Positions 7,019 to 13,787 of a DNA stretch of 16,659 nucleotides are shown here, piece after piece. This stretch comes from Rhodobacteraceae bacterium UBA1943. Lineage in GTDB: Bacteria; Pseudomonadota; Alphaproteobacteria; Rhodobacterales; Rhodobacteraceae. The position numbers and the translations under genes were made by a program. Numbering within the stretch: the first letter of the stretch is position 1; every line of letters begins with the position of its first letter. The stretch is from positions 1 to 16,659 of the forward strand of contig DDEX01000093.1 in the NCBI GenBank assembly GCA_002336845.1, written 5' to 3'. The notes beneath the pieces are model-generated. The model had not been told where the DNA came from and did not search any database. It was given only the letters and a program-made list of their open reading frames with translations.

Positions 7019-7930
7019 CTAGCGGCAATAGGCGCCGTAATTGTAATGCGCGGTGTCGAAATGCAGGTGGTTTTCGTGAAACCCGTCCGACCCTGGGCCA
7101 AGCGTGGTGCCAAAGATGCCGCAGGCCGCCTTGTGGGCGCGGCGGATCTGGGCGTTGTAATCGTTCAGCACGGTCCAGGTTGACCCGTCGCTGAACGTGA
7201 AACCGGCGATGTCGATGGCATTGCCCCGGCCATGTTCGCTGATCTTGTTGCCTTTCACATTGTTGCGGGGGCGGCAGATGTAGCTGGCTGCGATCTGTAA
7301 CTCCACGACCTTGCGGCCCTTCATGGCCGGGCGCAGCCCACCTTCGATCCAGCGGTGCAGGGCGACGGCGGTCTGGCAGTTGATCGTGGCCGGTTGCGAC
7401 AGGCGGATGCCCGCGATGGCGGTGACGCGGATCGGCTCTGGCACGCCGCAGCCTTTGACCTTCGAGGTAATGGGGGCCAGTTTTTCGCCGATGATATCGG
7501 GGTCGCCACAAATCGCGCCGGATGCCGCCCGTTTCTTCTTGCGCTTGCTGCTGCGGCTTTCGGGGGCGGGGTCCGGCATCGGGGCGGCGGCCAATTCAAC
7601 CTCGGATGTGGGCAGTTGGCCAAGGCTTTCGGGCCGTGGGTGCGGTCGCATCGAGCTTTGGATCGTGGCAATGGGCAGCAAGGCTTCGGGTTGTGGCGGG
7701 GGCAGGGCCAGTGTCGCGGGGCGCGGCAGGGGGCGCAGGGTGGTCCGCAGGGTTTCCAGCGGCACAAGGGCGGGGGGCTGTTCCGCCGGAGGTCGGGCGG
7801 TGGCCGCCGCAGCCACCGTGCCCGGGCGCGGCTTGGGGATGAGTGACGTGGCAGGCGGATCGGCCCGAAGGGGCGCTGCCACCAAAATGGCAATCACGCA
7901 GAGGGCACGGGCAACTCCGGCCCGCATCAT
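7019..7930 (-). CDS. Secreted extensin-like C-terminal domain protein, putative LAS-type peptidoglycan metallopeptidase
   Basis: The 303-aa product begins with a signal peptide (about residues 1-23, likely cut after LRA). A Pro/Ala-rich linker follows (about 24-125), then a basic patch SKRKKKR (128-134) and an Extensin_C (PF06904) domain (about 139-303) with six Cys (141, 161, 185, 219, 270, 302) that could form disulfides. The domain contains SEHGRGNAIDI (His233 and Asp240, an H-x6-D spacing) and HENHLHFD (His288 and His290, H-x-H). This is the zinc-ligand pattern of LAS/MepA-M15 peptidoglycan peptidases, so cell-wall cleavage in the periplasm is inferred. The ATG at 7928-7930 overlaps the stop of the dehydrogenase gene (ATGA); a second ATG follows directly. 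A longer open frame reaches 8155 but would remove the signal peptide and overlap the neighbour. Confidence 0.85.
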   Translation of the reverse strand: MMRAGVARALCVIAILVAAPLRADPPATSLIPKPRPGTVAAAATARPPAEQPPALVPLETLRTTLRPLPRPATLALPPPQPEALLPIATIQSSMRPHPRPESLGQLPTSEVELAAAPMPDPAPESRSSKRKKKRAASGAICGDPDIIGEKLAPITSKVKGCGVPEPIRVTAIAGIRLSQPATINCQTAVALHRWIEGGLRPAMKGRKVVELQIAASYICRPRNNVKGNKISEHGRGNAIDIAGFTFSDGSTWTVLNDYNAQIRRAHKAACGIFGTTLGPGSDGFHENHLHFDTAHYNYGAYCR

Positions 7931-8859
7931 TCGCCCGGTTTGGCCGGGGGCGCGGCACGGCCGAAATCGGGGGCGGCGGTGTCCTGCCCGGCTTCGATGA
8001 TGCCGCGACGGATGGCGCGGGTGCGGGTGAAATAGGCGTGCAGATGCTCGCCATCGCCCATGCGGATCGCGCGTTGCAGGACAAACAGTTCCTCGGCAAA
8101 GCGGCCAAGGATATCCAGAACGGCATCCTTGTTGGTCAGGAACACGTCGCGCCACATCACCGGATCGCTGGCGGCGATGCGGGTAAAGTCGCGGAAACCG
8201 GCGGCGGAATACTTGATGACCTCGGATTGTGAAACCCGGCGCATGTGATCGGCGACGCCCACCATCGTATAGGCGATGGCATGGGGCACATGGCTGACGA
8301 CCGCGACCACAAGGTCATGGTGAGCTGCATCCATCACATCGACCTTGGCGCCCATTCCCTCAATCAGCGACCGCAAACGGGCAAGCGCCGCGGGGTCGCA
8401 GCCTTCGGGCGGCGTCAGCAGCCACCAGCGGTTCTGGAACAGCGTGGCAAAACCCGAACGCGGGCCGGAATACTCGGTTCCCGCCATCGGGTGGCCGGGG
8501 ATGAAATGCACCCCTTCCGGCAGATGGGGTGAGACGGCATCGACCACAGCCTGTTTGACCGACCCCACATCCGTAATGGTCGCGCCCGGTTTCAGATGCG
8601 GTCCGATCTCGGTGGCGATGGCATCCATCGCCCCCACCGGTACACACAACACCACCAGATCGGCACCCTCGACCGCTTGGGCCGCCGTGTCGAAAACCCG
8701 GTCGCAAAGGCCGATCTCCAGCGCCGTCGCCCGCGTCGCGGCCGATTTCGCATGGCCAGTGATCTCGCCCGCCAGCCCGTCTGCCCGCATGGCATGGGCC
8801 ATGGACGAAGCGATCAGCCCCAGCCCGATCAGGGCGACGCGCTGGTAGATCACCGTCAT
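7927..8859 (-). CDS. tyrC: Prephenate/arogenate (cyclohexadienyl) dehydrogenase
   Basis: The 310-aa product has an N-terminal Rossmann NAD(P) motif GLGLIASS (residues 12-19), the cofactor-domain motif TDVGSVK (96-102), and the TyrA-family catalytic segment GHPMAGTEYSGP (122-133, His123), followed by the SHVPH motif (189-193). It oxidatively decarboxylates prephenate and/or arogenate in tyrosine synthesis. There is no chorismate mutase or ACT domain, so it is the short monofunctional type. The start ATG at 8857-8859 overlaps the hisC stop by ATGA; the in-frame extension to 8904 lies wholly inside hisC and is unlikely. Pairing with hisC suits the aminotransferase's known breadth towards aromatic keto acids. 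The symbol tyrC is used for such enzymes in hisC-linked clusters; tyrA would be equally defensible. Substrate choice (prephenate or arogenate) cannot be read from the sequence. Confidence 0.92.
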   Translation of the reverse strand: MTVIYQRVALIGLGLIASSMAHAMRADGLAGEITGHAKSAATRATALEIGLCDRVFDTAAQAVEGADLVVLCVPVGAMDAIATEIGPHLKPGATITDVGSVKQAVVDAVSPHLPEGVHFIPGHPMAGTEYSGPRSGFATLFQNRWWLLTPPEGCDPAALARLRSLIEGMGAKVDVMDAAHHDLVVAVVSHVPHAIAYTMVGVADHMRRVSQSEVIKYSAAGFRDFTRIAASDPVMWRDVFLTNKDAVLDILGRFAEELFVLQRAIRMGDGEHLHAYFTRTRAIRRGIIEAGQDTAAPDFGRAAPPAKPGE

Positions 8860-9941
8860 TTCATGCCCTTGAACTGGCCGATGGCATGGGCGACGCGGCG
8901 GCACGATGCCTCATCCCCCACGGTGATGCGCAGGCAGTGCGGCAGCTTGTAACTGGCCACGCGGCGCACGATCAGCCCCTGGGCCTGGAGGTAGGTATCG
9001 CAGGCCTCGGCCTCTTCCACGCTGGCGAAGCGGGCGAGGATGAAGTTGGCCATCGAGGTGTCCGAGGGCACGCCAAGGGCCGCCAAAGCCTCGGCCAGCC
9101 AGACCCGCATCCGCGCATTGTCAGCCCGGCATTTGGTGACGTAATCCTGATCGCGCACCGCCGCCTCGGCAGTATCAAGCTGGGTGTTCGACAGGTTGAA
9201 CGGGCCGCGAATGCGGTTCAGCACGTCGATGATGGCCTTTGGCCCATAGCCCCAGCCGATCCGCAGCCCGCCAAGGCCGTAGATCTTCGAAAAGGTCCGC
9301 GTCATCACCACGTTTTCGCGCGCCGAGACCACCGAAGCGCCGCCGTCGAAGCCCTCGACATATTCGGCATAGGCCCCGTCCAGCACCAGAATGGCCTGGG
9401 CTGGCAGGTTGTCGGCCAGCCGTTCAATCTCGGCGGTCGAAATCATCGTGCCGGTCGGGTTGTTCGGGTTGGCCAGGAACACCAGCCGTGTGCGTCGGTT
9501 GCAGGCCTTCAGGATGGCATCCACGTCGGTGGTGCGGTCACGCTCCGTCACCTCGACCGGGGTGGCCCCGACCGCCATGGCGCTGATGCGGTACATCAGA
9601 AAGCCGTGTTCGGTGAACACTACTTCGTCCTTCGGCCCGGCATAGGCCTGGCACAGGAAGGTGATGATTTCATCCGACCCCACGCCGCAGATGATGCGGG
9701 CAGGATCAAGGCCATGCACCTCGCCGATCGCCTCCCGCAAGGGGGTGTGGTCGGTCGAGGGGTAGCGGTGCAACTGATGAACCGACCGCGCAAACGCGTC
9801 TTTGGCCTTGTCGGACGGGCCGAAGGGGTTTTCGTTCGACGACAGCTTCACGACATTGGCCACGCCTGCGACGGCAGCTTTGCCGCCTTCGTACAGGGCA
9901 ATGTCCATGATGCCGGGCTGTGGGCGGATCTGGTCGTTCAT
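8856..9941 (-). CDS. hisC: Histidinol-phosphate aminotransferase
   Basis: This is a 361-aa fold-type I, class I/II PLP enzyme. Visible motifs are SSNENPFG (34-41), NPNNPTG (158-164), PLP-ring Asp188 in LVLDGAYAEY, Schiff-base Lys219 in TRTFSKIYGLGGLRIGW, and a carboxylate-binding Arg338 in LRIT. The length and order match HisC. It converts imidazole-acetol phosphate plus glutamate to histidinol phosphate, and related enzymes also transaminate aromatic keto acids, which fits the coupled tyrC. The start at 9939-9941 has AGAGGA about 5-10 nt upstream. It is the first gene of a minus-strand operon hisC-tyrC-extensin-like, all joined by 4-nt ATGA overlaps, and is divergent from the aminotransferase gene across 140 bp. 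Confidence 0.95.
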   Translation of the reverse strand: MNDQIRPQPGIMDIALYEGGKAAVAGVANVVKLSSNENPFGPSDKAKDAFARSVHQLHRYPSTDHTPLREAIGEVHGLDPARIICGVGSDEIITFLCQAYAGPKDEVVFTEHGFLMYRISAMAVGATPVEVTERDRTTDVDAILKACNRRTRLVFLANPNNPTGTMISTAEIERLADNLPAQAILVLDGAYAEYVEGFDGGASVVSARENVVMTRTFSKIYGLGGLRIGWGYGPKAIIDVLNRIRGPFNLSNTQLDTAEAAVRDQDYVTKCRADNARMRVWLAEALAALGVPSDTSMANFILARFASVEEAEACDTYLQAQGLIVRRVASYKLPHCLRITVGDEASCRRVAHAIGQFKGMK

Positions 9942-10030
9942 CGGAATCCTCTGGGGTTCGTGGCGCGGGTTTTAGCCGGGGGGGGGCGTCATTGCCAGCA
10001 GCAATTCTGTCACGCCACGCGGGACTTTAT

Positions 10031-10040
10031 TTTGATCAAA
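10031..10040. promoter_or_regulatory. AT-rich promoter region with palindrome TTTGATCAAA
   Basis: In a strongly GC-rich neighbourhood, about 10025-10052 is markedly AT-rich and contains the perfect 10-bp palindrome TTTGATCAAA, 41 nt before the aminotransferase start. It is probably the promoter/operator of the aminotransferase-ligase operon, or of hisC on the other strand. It lacks the 4-nt spacer of an FNR box. The regulator is unknown. Confidence 0.4.
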
Positions 10041-10081
10041 TTATTCGCCATAAGAGCACCAGACCAGACCGGAGCGCCGCC

Positions 10082-11449
10082 ATGACCGCCGAAAAGATCG
10101 CCGGAATTCCAGCCGATCGCCTTGCCACCTTCGCCGCGCGCGAGGCGAAACGCTATGCCAAGGCGCGGCCCAAGGCGAAAAAGGCGCTGGAGGCCGGGGC
10201 CAGCGTTTTTCTGGATGGCGTGCCGCTGCACTGGATGAAAGACTGGCCGATGCCGCATCTGCCCCTGGTCGCCAAGGCCCAAGGTGCGGTGATCGAGGAC
10301 ATCGATGGCCATACGATCGACGATTTCTGCTTGGGTGATACCGGCAGCATGTTCGGCCATTCGCCTGCGCCCGTTGCCAAGGCGATCCGCCATCAGGCCC
10401 GTCGCGGCCTGACCTATATGTTGCCCACCGAAGAGGCGCTGGAGGCCGGACGGCTGCTGAGCCAGACCTTCGGGCCAATGCGCTGGCAGATCGCCACAAC
10501 GGCGACGGATGCCAACCGCTTCGCCATCCGCGTGGCGCGGGCGGTTACGGGGCGACCAAAGATCCTGGTTTTCAACGGCTGCTATCACGGCACCGTCGAT
10601 GATGCGATGGTCGAACTTGTGAACGGCAAAACGCAGAACCGTCAGGGCCTGATGGGGCAGATTGCAGACCTGACGCTTGGCGCGGTCTGTGTGGAGTTCA
10701 ATGATCTGGCGGCGGTGGAAGCGGCACTTGCCAAGGGCGATGTTGCCGCCATTCTGACCGAGCCGGTAATGACCAATTCCTGCATGGTGCTGCCCGATGC
10801 CGGTTTCCATGACGGGTTGCGCACCCTGTCGCGCCGGTATGGCGCGCTGCTGATCATCGACGAGACGCATACGATTTCCAGCGGCCGTGGCGGTTATACC
10901 CGTGTGCATTCGCTGACACCCGATATGTTCGTGGTCGGCAAATGCGTGGCGGGCGGAATGCCCACCGCTGTCTGGGGCATGAGCGAAGAGGTCGCCGCCC
11001 GCTATGCCACGGCCAACGCCGCCCGCGCGTCGGGCCATTCCGGCATGGGCACCACCTTGTCCGCAAACCCGATGCAGTTCGCCTGTCTGAAGGCCAACCT
11101 GTCACAGGTGATGACGGCAAAGGCCTATGCGCATATGGAAAAGCTGGCCGAACGCCTGTCGCATGGCCTGCGCAAGGTGATTACCCGGGTCAATGCACCG
11201 TGGCATGTCGTCCGCGTTGGCGCGCGGGTAGAGTTCATCTGCGCCCCAGGTCCGTTGAAAAACGGTGCCGAGGCTGGGCTTGCGCATCAGCCAAAGGTTG
11301 AGGCGGCGCTGCACACCGCGCTGTTGAACCAAGGCTGCCTGATCGCGCCCTTTCACAACATGATGCTGATCAGCCCGGCGACGAAAAAGGCGCAAGTGGA
11401 CCGCCTGATCGCCGCCTTTGACACCGCCCTTTCCGAACTTTTCGCCTGA
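10082..11449 (+). CDS. Class III PLP-dependent aminotransferase (glutamate-1-semialdehyde-aminomutase-like)
   Basis: The product is 455 aa. Its motifs are GDTGSMFGHSP (85-95), the cofactor-contact segment FNGCYHG (164-170), Asp260 in LLIIDETHT, the PLP Lys287 in VVGKCVAGGMP, and GTTLSANP (323-330). These resemble GSAM/HemL-type class III enzymes, but a cluster partner of the PuuA ligase type and several altered motifs argue against heme synthesis as its role. It probably transfers the amino group of a small amine or omega-amino acid. The ATG at 10082 has GGAG about 8 nt upstream and starts the typical helical N-terminus; the frame is open to 9920 but would run into hisC on the opposite strand. 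The glutamine-synthetase-like gene starts 7 nt after its stop, indicating one operon. The substrate is not known. Confidence 0.88.
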   Translation: MTAEKIAGIPADRLATFAAREAKRYAKARPKAKKALEAGASVFLDGVPLHWMKDWPMPHLPLVAKAQGAVIEDIDGHTIDDFCLGDTGSMFGHSPAPVAKAIRHQARRGLTYMLPTEEALEAGRLLSQTFGPMRWQIATTATDANRFAIRVARAVTGRPKILVFNGCYHGTVDDAMVELVNGKTQNRQGLMGQIADLTLGAVCVEFNDLAAVEAALAKGDVAAILTEPVMTNSCMVLPDAGFHDGLRTLSRRYGALLIIDETHTISSGRGGYTRVHSLTPDMFVVGKCVAGGMPTAVWGMSEEVAARYATANAARASGHSGMGTTLSANPMQFACLKANLSQVMTAKAYAHMEKLAERLSHGLRKVITRVNAPWHVVRVGARVEFICAPGPLKNGAEAGLAHQPKVEAALHTALLNQGCLIAPFHNMMLISPATKKAQVDRLIAAFDTALSELFA

Positions 11450-11456
11450 GACCCCC

Positions 11457-12848
11457 ATGACCCAAGAACACAGCCCCTCCGGCTCCTCCATCGCCGAAGC
11501 CGAAGCCTTCCTTGCCGCTCATCCCGAGATTGAGGCCTTCGACATCATCCTGCACGATTCCAACGGCATCGGGCGCGGCAAGATCATTCGCCGCCACGAA
11601 CTGTTGTCGATCTACAAATCGGGCCGGCATATGCCGATCTCGATCCTCGGCCTCGACATCTGCGGCGAGGATGTGCATGAAACCGGCCTGATCTGGGACG
11701 AGGGCGACGGCGACCGCCGCGCATGGCCCATTCCCGGCACGCTGGTGCCGCTTGCGGGCACCAATCCGCCGCGGGGCGAGGTGTTCCTGTCGCTCTATAA
11801 CCTCGACGGCAGCCAGATGACCTCTGACCCGCGTCACGCCCTGCAACGGCAGGTCGATGCGCTGGCGGGCGAGGGGCTGTTCCCGGCAGGGGCGTTCGAG
11901 CTGGAGTTTTTCCTTTTGGAGAACGAGCGCGATGCGAACGGCAAGATGATCCCGGCGCGCGACGTGCTGGACGGGCGCAGAAACAGTAAAACCGATGTTT
12001 ATTCGGTCGATCAACTTCACGGCATGTTGCCCCTGTTCAATGATATTTACGCGGGCGCCAAGGCCGCCGGAATCAAGGCGGAAACCCTGATCTCTGAATT
12101 CGCGCCCGGCCAATATGAACTGACCCTGCACTACCGTGAAAACGTCATGCAGGCTGCGGATGACCTGATGCGGCTGAAGCGTCTGGTGCGGATGCACGCG
12201 CGCCTGCATGGCCGCACCGCATGCTTCATGGCCAAACCGAATGAGGATTACGCCGGTTCGGGCATGCATTTCCACGTCTCGCTGCAAGACGCCAAGGGCG
12301 TGAATGTGTTCATGGAGCCGGTCGAGGGCCAGTGGAATGAAACGATCCGCCATGCCATCGGCGGGTTGCGCCAGACCATGGGCGAATCGATGCTGGTCTT
12401 CGCGCCGCATGCGAACTCCTGGCGCCGCTTTGCCAGCCAAAGCTATGCGCCGGTCTCGCCCACCTGGGGCGTCAACAACCGTTCGGTTGCGCTGCGTATT
12501 CCGGCAGGTGACATCCGCGCCCGCCGGATCGAACACCGCCCGGCGGGCGTGGACGCCAACCCCTATCTGGTCGCGGCCACCGTTCTGGCAGGCATCCGCC
12601 ACGGGCTTAAGCACCGCATCGACCCCGGCCCCGAGGTCACCGGCAACGGCTATGATGCGGAAACCGATATCGTGATGCCCGACGACTGGCGCTCGGCCAT
12701 CAAGGCCGCGACGGGCTCGGCTTTCCTCAAGGACGCGCTGGGCGAGGAGATGCACCGCACCTTTACGGCGGTGAAGGCCGCCGAATACGCCCGCGTCATG
12801 CGGACTGTCAGCGAGGTCGATTTCGACCTTTATCTGCATACGGTCTAA
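11457..12848 (+). CDS. Glutamine synthetase family protein, PuuA-like (gamma-glutamyl-amine/amino-acid ligase)
   Basis: The 463-aa product has the full GS fold in order: beta-grasp N-terminus with HDSNGIGRGK (33-42), metal ligands Glu148 and Glu150 in AFELEFF, Glu214 and Glu221 in SEFAPGQYE, His271 in AGSGMHFHVS, the ATP/phosphate loop VNNRSVALRIP (339-349) and Glu359/Arg361 in RIEHRPAGVDANPYL. It resembles E. coli PuuA, which ligates glutamate to putrescine with ATP, more than GlnA: it is shorter at the C-terminus and lacks the adenylylated-Tyr loop. Glutamylation of an amine or amino acid is therefore likelier than ammonia assimilation. The ATG at 11457 follows the aminotransferase stop by 7 nt, with little Shine-Dalgarno, suggesting translational coupling; an upstream TTG at 11418 lies inside the preceding gene and is less likely. 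No puuB, puuC or puuD homologue is present here. Confidence 0.88.
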   Translation: MTQEHSPSGSSIAEAEAFLAAHPEIEAFDIILHDSNGIGRGKIIRRHELLSIYKSGRHMPISILGLDICGEDVHETGLIWDEGDGDRRAWPIPGTLVPLAGTNPPRGEVFLSLYNLDGSQMTSDPRHALQRQVDALAGEGLFPAGAFELEFFLLENERDANGKMIPARDVLDGRRNSKTDVYSVDQLHGMLPLFNDIYAGAKAAGIKAETLISEFAPGQYELTLHYRENVMQAADDLMRLKRLVRMHARLHGRTACFMAKPNEDYAGSGMHFHVSLQDAKGVNVFMEPVEGQWNETIRHAIGGLRQTMGESMLVFAPHANSWRRFASQSYAPVSPTWGVNNRSVALRIPAGDIRARRIEHRPAGVDANPYLVAATVLAGIRHGLKHRIDPGPEVTGNGYDAETDIVMPDDWRSAIKAATGSAFLKDALGEEMHRTFTAVKAAEYARVMRTVSEVDFDLYLHTV

Positions 12849-12867
12849 GTGCGGACCCGTCGGCAGC

Positions 12868-12884
12868 GGGGGCGCTTCGCCCCC
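12868..12884 (+). terminator. GC hairpin 19 nt after the ligase stop
   Basis: GGGGGCG (12868-12874) pairs perfectly with CGCCCCC (12878-12884) over loop CTT. No T-run follows, so it is a weak or factor-assisted terminator, and the first element of the palindromic block that fills this intergenic region. Confidence 0.5.
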
Positions 12885-12896
12885 CGCACCCCCCGA

Positions 12897-12958
12897 GGAT
12901 ATTTAGCGAAGGGGAAGGTGACAGCGCAGCTCTTTCCTTTCCCCTTCTGCAAATATCC
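12897..12958. repeat. Imperfect inverted repeat between convergent genes (GGATATTT...AAATATCC)
   Basis: Arms 12897-12916 and 12939-12958 (20 nt each) are complementary except for a 3-nt internal mismatch. They combine GGATATTT and GAAGGGGAA with AAATATCC and TTCCCCTTC, with a 22-nt loop. On both sides lie C/G-run hairpins (12868-12884; about 12968-12988). The block fills the gap between the ligase gene and the RNase T2 gene. GC-rich runs next to GATATTT are a recurrent intergenic pattern in Rhodobacterales as I recall them, so a dispersed repeat that also ends both transcripts is likely. Confidence 0.65.
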
Positions 12959-12997
12959 CACGGGGGTCCGGGGGTGTGAACCCCCCGGCGGGTTGGG

Positions 12998-13636
12998 TCA
13001 GCGCACCGCGTCCAGCTCGGCATCCTTCATCCGGCAATCCCGCGCGCTGTCGGGCGCGCAGGGGCGCGGAGTAAGGTCTTTGGTCAGGCAGATGCGGACC
13101 TCTTGAATCATGCCCTGGTCGCAGGTGACGGTAATCTCGTCCCGCGTCAGGCCGGGGTTCGCCTCAAGAAACGCATCCTCGACAACCGAGGCGGGCAGCT
13201 TCATGTCCTTGCGGATTTTCGCGAAAACCGGGGGAAGGGTAATGCTGGCATGGGCCGCGCGGGCGGTCTTGTAGAAATCGGGCGCTGACAGGCCCGAACA
13301 GCGGCCATGTTTCTTCCATTGGTAGAAGGCCAGACCGGAGCCTCCCATGATGTCGGCCATGTCGGCGGTTTCGGCGCGGGTAGGGTCGCGCTTGCCCGTG
13401 CGGCAATAGCTGGGCCAGCCCCGTTCCTTTTGCGGCCAAAGGCCATGCAGCACCCAGGTCAGCCCGCGCCCGGCATCGCATTGCGGATCGTGCCGCGCAT
13501 CGCCGGTCAACGCGCACCAGTTGGATGACCAGGAAAGCGACATCACATAATAGTCGAAATCGCCCGCCCGCTCGCCCTCGGCCCAAGCGGGGGCGCCGAA
13601 GCAAAAGGCCGCGAGGGCCAGGGCCAGTCTGCGCAT
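12998..13636 (-). CDS. Ribonuclease T2 family protein, secreted
   Basis: The 212-aa product has a signal peptide (residues 1-19, cut after AWA), then FDYYVMSLSWSSNWC (27-41), the first active-site motif WVLHGLWPQ (His64) and the second motif YQWKKHGRC (Lys109, His110). RNase T2 enzymes cleave single-stranded RNA through 2',3'-cyclic phosphates, in the periplasm or outside. Eight Cys in the mature chain suit disulfides. At the position of the usual catalytic Glu of the second motif (E-W/Y-x-K-H-G) this protein has Gln106, which could alter activity. The ATG at 13634-13636 is preferred over the longer frame to 13735 because AGGGGAAG precedes it and the signal peptide follows. The gene stands alone, converging on the ligase gene and divergent from trcR. 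Confidence 0.9.
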   Translation of the reverse strand: MRRLALALAAFCFGAPAWAEGERAGDFDYYVMSLSWSSNWCALTGDARHDPQCDAGRGLTWVLHGLWPQKERGWPSYCRTGKRDPTRAETADMADIMGGSGLAFYQWKKHGRCSGLSAPDFYKTARAAHASITLPPVFAKIRKDMKLPASVVEDAFLEANPGLTRDEITVTCDQGMIQEVRICLTKDLTPRPCAPDSARDCRMKDAELDAVR

Positions 13637-13787
13637 TTTTGCTTCCCCTTTGCGGTGTTTCGCGCTATTGGCACCGGGAACTCCCTGAAAACAGGAATTC
13701 GCGGGCTTCAAACCTCGCAGCCGTTTTCCCGGCACGGGAGAGATTTGTAAAGTCCGCCGCTGGCGGCACAGCTATAAGGAGCGAGAG

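Noticed and set aside
10031..10040. FNR box upstream of the aminotransferase
   Set aside because: TTTGATCAAA has directly abutting half-sites; FNR needs a 4-nt spacer as in the sites at 15582-15595 and 15614-15627.
10082..11449. hemL (glutamate-1-semialdehyde aminomutase for tetrapyrrole synthesis)
   Set aside because: The motifs are only GSAM-like, the operon partner is a PuuA-type ligase, and alphaproteobacteria normally make 5-aminolevulinate by the HemA synthase (C4) route.
11370..12839. 489-aa open frame antisense to the PuuA-like ligase
   Set aside because: It covers the whole of a gene with complete GS-family motifs; its own translation has no domain and the Arg/His-rich composition typical of antisense frames in high-GC DNA.
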